The notes under the pieces were generated by a model, which did not search any database, had not been told where the DNA came from, and saw nothing but the letters and a program-made list of their open reading frames with translations. From Clostridia bacterium (GTDB lineage: Bacteria > Bacillota > Clostridia > Lachnospirales > Anaerotignaceae): 25,591 nucleotides of DNA. Location of the stretch: contig CAAEMG010000048.1 in assembly GCA_900757025.1 (NCBI GenBank), forward strand, positions 1 to 25,591, read 5' to 3'. Positions 22,877 through 25,591 of the stretch are shown here, in pieces (the first letter of the stretch is position 1; each line of letters starts with the position of its first letter). The position numbers and the translations under genes are program-made.

Positions 22877-24388
22877 GTGGCTGAAAATACAAAAGATATG
22901 GCTGAGGAAAAGGAAATATCCAAAGAAGAACTCGGCGAACTTTTAAAAATTAGAAGAGAAAAGCTTGAAAAGCTTCAGAACGAGGGCAAAGACCCTTTCA
23001 AAATTGTAAAATATCCTGTAGATACTCATTCTATGGATATTAAAAACGACTACGAAGGCTATGAAGGCAAGGAAGTTGTTATCGGCGGACGTCTTATGGC
23101 TAAGCGTGTAATGGGCAAGGCAAGTTTCTGCAACGTACAGGACAGAGACGGCAATATTCAGTGTTATGTAAGCCGTAACGATATTGGCGAAGAAAGCTAT
23201 GCAGACTTTAAAAAATACGATATAGGCGATATTGTAGGTATAAAGGGTATCGTTTTCAAAACAAAAATGGGCGAAATTTCCGTTCATGCAAACGAAGTTG
23301 TTCTTCTTTCAAAGAGCCTTCAGATACTTCCGGAAAAATTCCACGGTCTTAAAGATCAGGAACTCAGATATCGTCAGAGATACGTTGACCTTATTGTAAA
23401 CCCTGAAGTTAAAGAAGTTTTCTTAAAGAGAAGTGCCGTTATAAAAGAAATAAGAAATATTCTTGATTCAAAGGGCTTCCTTGAAGTTGAAACACCTACA
23501 CTTCAGACAATTCCGGGCGGTGCAGCAGCAAGACCTTTCATTACACATCATAATGCTCTTGATATAGATATGTACTGCCGTATAGCTCTTGAGCTTCCTT
23601 TAAAGAGACTTATTGTTGGCGGTTTTGAAAGAGTATACGAAATCGGCCGTGTATACAGAAATGAAGGTATCGACATAAGACATAACCCAGAGTTTACTCT
23701 TATGGAACTTTATCAGGCATTTACAGATTACCATGGTATGATGGATATTACAGAAGAGCTTTTCAGAGGCGTATGCCAGAAGGTAAACGGAACAACAAAA
23801 ATAAGCTACGGCGGATATGACCTTGACCTTGGCCAGCCTTTTGAAAGACTTACAATGACAGAGGCAGTTAAGAGATTCAGCGGTGTAGACTTTGACGAAA
23901 TTAAAGATACGGAAGAGGCAAGAAAGATTGCCAAGGAAAAAGGCGTTGCTTACGAAGAAAGACACGCAAAAGGCGACATTCTTAACCTTTTCTTTGAAGA
24001 ATTTGTTGAAAAGAACCTTATTCAGCCTACATTTATTATGGATTATCCTGTTGAAATTTCTCCTCTTACAAAGAGAAAACCTGATAAACCTGAACTTACA
24101 GAAAGATTTGAGCTTTTCATAGTGGGCAGAGAATACGGAAACGCATATTCAGAGCTTAATGACCCTATCGACCAGAGAGCACGTTTTGACCATCAGGCAA
24201 AAATGCGTGAAATGGGCGACGACGAAGCAAACCTTATTGATGAGGACTTTATGACAGCTATGGAATACGGTATGCCTCCTACAGGCGGCCTTGGAATAGG
24301 TATCGACAGAATGGTTATGCTTATGACAGGTGCTGTGTCTATAAGAGATGCAATACTCTTCCCGACAATGAAACCCTTAGACAAATAA
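22877..24388 (+). CDS. lysS: Lysyl-tRNA synthetase, class II
   Basis: LysS charges tRNA-Lys. The 503-residue protein has the N-terminal anticodon-binding OB fold (about 65-165: VVIGGRLMAKRVMGKASFCNVQD) and a class II catalytic domain. Motif 2 is seen in FERVYEIGRVYRNEGID followed by HNPEFTLMELY, and motif 3 in GGLGIGIDRMVMLMTG at the C-terminus. Conserved PGGAAARPFITHHN is present too. The length is normal for the bacterial enzyme. The start is a GTG 13 bases after the greA stop codon, with AAGGAGG ten bases ahead; the alternative ATG at 22898 (residue 8) has no ribosome site. Cotranscribed with greA. No strong terminator follows; the first candidate hairpin lies about 140 bases downstream. 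Confidence 0.97.
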   Translation: MAENTKDMAEEKEISKEELGELLKIRREKLEKLQNEGKDPFKIVKYPVDTHSMDIKNDYEGYEGKEVVIGGRLMAKRVMGKASFCNVQDRDGNIQCYVSRNDIGEESYADFKKYDIGDIVGIKGIVFKTKMGEISVHANEVVLLSKSLQILPEKFHGLKDQELRYRQRYVDLIVNPEVKEVFLKRSAVIKEIRNILDSKGFLEVETPTLQTIPGGAAARPFITHHNALDIDMYCRIALELPLKRLIVGGFERVYEIGRVYRNEGIDIRHNPEFTLMELYQAFTDYHGMMDITEELFRGVCQKVNGTTKISYGGYDLDLGQPFERLTMTEAVKRFSGVDFDEIKDTEEARKIAKEKGVAYEERHAKGDILNLFFEEFVEKNLIQPTFIMDYPVEISPLTKRKPDKPELTERFELFIVGREYGNAYSELNDPIDQRARFDHQAKMREMGDDEANLIDEDFMTAMEYGMPPTGGLGIGIDRMVMLMTGAVSIRDAILFPTMKPLDK

Positions 24389-24438
24389 AAGCAGTAAAAA
24401 CTCAGTGTTTATGCGCTTTTCGGGATTTAGGATAACCT

Positions 24439-24508
24439 CACAAATCAGCGATTTACATCAAACTTACATCATTTGATGCGTGAATTTGTGCAGGGCCTTA
24501 AAAATCGC
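24439..24508. repeat. Cluster of three perfect inverted pairs, two interleaved
   Basis: CACAAAT (24439-24445) pairs with ATTTGTG (24484-24490). GCGATTT (24448-24454) pairs with AAATCGC (24502-24508). CATCAAA (24456-24462) pairs with TTTGATG (24472-24478). All are perfect 7-bp pairs in 70 bases. The first two interleave, so both cannot form in one simple hairpin. The cluster lies between lysS and a gene pair of different style. No open reading frame is present in 24389-24577. Confidence 0.55.
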
Positions 24509-24524
24509 ATAATTTTCAAAATAT

Positions 24525-24556
24525 ATGGGCAGTTCCATTGCGGAATTGCCCATTTT
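24525..24556 (+). terminator. Weak terminator or leader hairpin before the cupin gene
   Basis: ATGGGCAGTTCC (24525-24536) pairs with GGAATTGCCCAT (24542-24553), 12 pairs including one G-T, with a five-base loop. Only four T follow. It could end the greA-lysS transcript or form part of the cupin leader. Confidence 0.55.
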
Positions 24557-24577
24557 AAGGATATACGGAGGTAAAAA

Positions 24578-24907
24578 ATGCTGATAGACTTCAATGAAAC
24601 AAAAGAAATAACAATTCCCGGTATGAACGGTGGCACAGGCACAATGAGTGCAAGAATGTTTATGGATGAGCAAGGGAAAATAATTCCGACAAAAATTCAT
24701 CCCGGTGGCTCAATCGGGCTTCATAAGCACGAAACGAGCGATGATATAAATTATGTCCTGTCCGGAACAGGTAAAGCAGTTTGTGACGGTCAAGAGGAAA
24801 TTCTGAAAGCAGGCACTTGCCATATCTGCAAAAAAGGCTCACAGCATAGCATTGAAAATATCGGAAACGATGATTTAGTATTGCTCACGGTAGTTGTAGA
24901 GCGTTAA
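24578..24907 (+). CDS. Small single-domain cupin protein
   Basis: The 109-residue protein is one cupin beta barrel. Motif 1 is GSIGLHKHETSDDINYVLSGTG (in part: H50-x-H52 and a following acidic pair) and motif 2 is GTCHICKKGSQHSIEN with its histidine at about 89. These three histidines and an acidic residue are the usual metal ligands. Small cupins of this kind serve as isomerases, sugar- or metal-binding proteins; the substrate is not evident. A GGAGG site is seven bases before the ATG. The gene lies 23 bases upstream of a GNAT acetyltransferase and is probably cotranscribed with it. Codon choice looks different from the genes to the left, with more GGT and ATC and fewer runs of AAA-rich codons, which hints at acquisition from elsewhere; this was judged by eye only. 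Confidence 0.88.
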   Translation: MLIDFNETKEITIPGMNGGTGTMSARMFMDEQGKIIPTKIHPGGSIGLHKHETSDDINYVLSGTGKAVCDGQEEILKAGTCHICKKGSQHSIENIGNDDLVLLTVVVER

Positions 24908-24930
24908 ATCGGTATTTGCAGGAATAAACA

Positions 24931-25374
24931 ATGACAATCATAGAGGTTATTAAAAATAAGAAACAGTTTCTTTCGCTACTGCTTTTAGCAGATGAACAAG
25001 AGAATATGATAGACCGCTATCTTGAGAGAGGCACTATGTATGTGCTTAACGATAACGGTGTGAAAGCGGAATGTGTTGTTACGGATGAGTGCAACGGTAT
25101 TCTTGAGATAAAGAATATTGCGACCGTTCCCGAATATCAAGGCAAAGGCTATGCCAAAGCCTTGATAGATTTTATTGTTAAAGAGTATGCCGACAAATAT
25201 TCCGTTTTACAGGTCGGAACCGGCGACAGTCCTTTGACAGTTCCATTCTATGAAAAGTGCGGTTTTGTTCGTTCCCATATCATACCTAACTTTTTTACAG
25301 ATAATTACGACCACCCGATATTTGAATGCGGAGTCAAGTTGGTGGATATGGTGATTTTTCAAAGAAACCTATAA
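24931..25374 (+). CDS. GNAT-family N-acetyltransferase
   Basis: The 147-residue protein has the GNAT fold. The acetyl-CoA binding motif A is clear: IKNIATVPEYQGKGYAKALI (near 70-89), with the Q/R-x-x-G-x-A/G pattern in QGKGYA. A C-terminal motif B follows with VPFYEKCGFVRS. The acyl acceptor cannot be told; the N-terminal part that would contact it (ADEQENMIDRYLERGTMYVL) is not diagnostic. The ribosome site is weak (AGGAA seven bases before the ATG), in keeping with translation coupled to the cupin gene 23 bases upstream. A good terminator closes the two-gene unit. The style of codon use is that of the cupin rather than of the housekeeping genes. Confidence 0.9.
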   Translation: MTIIEVIKNKKQFLSLLLLADEQENMIDRYLERGTMYVLNDNGVKAECVVTDECNGILEIKNIATVPEYQGKGYAKALIDFIVKEYADKYSVLQVGTGDSPLTVPFYEKCGFVRSHIIPNFFTDNYDHPIFECGVKLVDMVIFQRNL

Positions 25375-25386
25375 ACTAATGCATTC

Positions 25387-25430
25387 AAGCCCTTTGAGAG
25401 AGAAAAAATCCTTTTCTCAAAGGGCTTTTT
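25387..25430 (+). terminator. Rho-independent terminator after the GNAT gene
   Basis: AAGCCCTTTGAGA (25387-25399) pairs perfectly over 13 bp with TCTCAAAGGGCTT (25415-25427), and T residues follow. It lies 12 bases after the stop codon. Confidence 0.92.
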
Positions 25431-25475
25431 CTATTTATTGTCTTGAAAATAAAGGATATATTATCTGGAAATTAG

Positions 25476-25591
25476 ATGAAAAAAGAAAGAACATACCTTG
25501 TTTTGACGAACAAGGCAATTGAATTAAGTAATTGTCAGAAAGAAAAAATGATAGAAGCTTATGAAAAAATCATATCGAATATACAAGAAGA
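25476..25591 (+). CDS. Start of an unidentified gene, cut by the window end
   Basis: An ATG directly after an in-frame TAG opens a frame of 38 complete codons that is still open at the last base. The product begins MKKERTYLVLTNKA and continues charged and helical (QKEKMIEAYEKIISNIQEE). A GGA-type ribosome site (TCTGGAA) lies a few bases upstream. Amino-acid composition is protein-like, but too little is present to name a family; it may be a small regulator or the start of a larger protein. Confidence 0.5.
   Translation, partial: MKKERTYLVLTNKAIELSNCQKEKMIEAYEKIISNIQE

Noticed and set aside
1..25591. tRNA, rRNA, CRISPR array, transposase or prophage genes
   Set aside because: None was seen by eye: no regular spaced repeats, no recognisable cloverleaf, and no integrase or transposase motifs in any open frame.

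Overview
The window looks like chromosomal DNA of an AT-rich, low-GC Firmicute, most likely an anaerobic member of the Clostridia. The reasons are strong purine-rich Shine-Dalgarno sites in front of almost every gene, TTG and GTG starts, heavy use of ATA and AAA codons, a clostridial set of housekeeping genes (ilvD, dnaE, pyk with the extra C-terminal domain, purE, rnr, greA-lysS) and a secreted S-layer-homology protein. No rRNA, tRNA, CRISPR array, transposase or phage gene was seen.

Layout. 1-564: the end of a diguanylate cyclase gene that is decaying; its GGDEF signature is deleted and it has a nonsense codon. 565-1096: a promoter, a compact attenuator-type RNA that resembles a guanidine-IV (mepA-type) riboswitch, and a small EamA-type membrane transporter. 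1100-1881: interspersed repeats and a PAP2 phosphatase. 1927-3725: ilvD on the minus strand with its own promoter and terminator. 3949-6870: an AEC-family carrier, a metallo-beta-lactamase-fold hydrolase and a xylose-isomerase-like sugar isomerase, apparently three separate units. 6879-12356: a short inverted-repeat element, dnaE and pyruvate kinase. 12567-15257: a structured leader and a large S-layer-homology protein with tandem beta-rich repeats. 15286-16637: a palindromic operator candidate and a DUF819 membrane protein. 16663-18128: a minus-strand hypothetical gene, an orphan terminator-like hairpin and an HD-domain phosphohydrolase. 18181-21197: divergent purE and rnr, with a repeat element inside the rnr leader. 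21387-24388: a cysteine-containing conserved hypothetical, then a greA-lysS operon behind a near-perfect sigma-A promoter. 24439-25591: an unusual inverted-repeat cluster, a cupin and a GNAT acetyltransferase that may be an acquired pair, and the start of one further gene.

The genes do not form one pathway; this is a housekeeping backbone with small independent units. What stands out is non-coding: (i) the riboswitch-like leader of the EamA transporter, (ii) the leader of the S-layer protein, which can form a closing stem, an interleaved pseudoknot-type pair and a competing hairpin next to the ribosome binding site, and (iii) two families of short inverted repeats placed just in front of genes. 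One repeat copy supplies a plausible promoter for dnaE and another is transcribed as part of the rnr leader. All calls come from reading the sequence; no database search or folding program was run.
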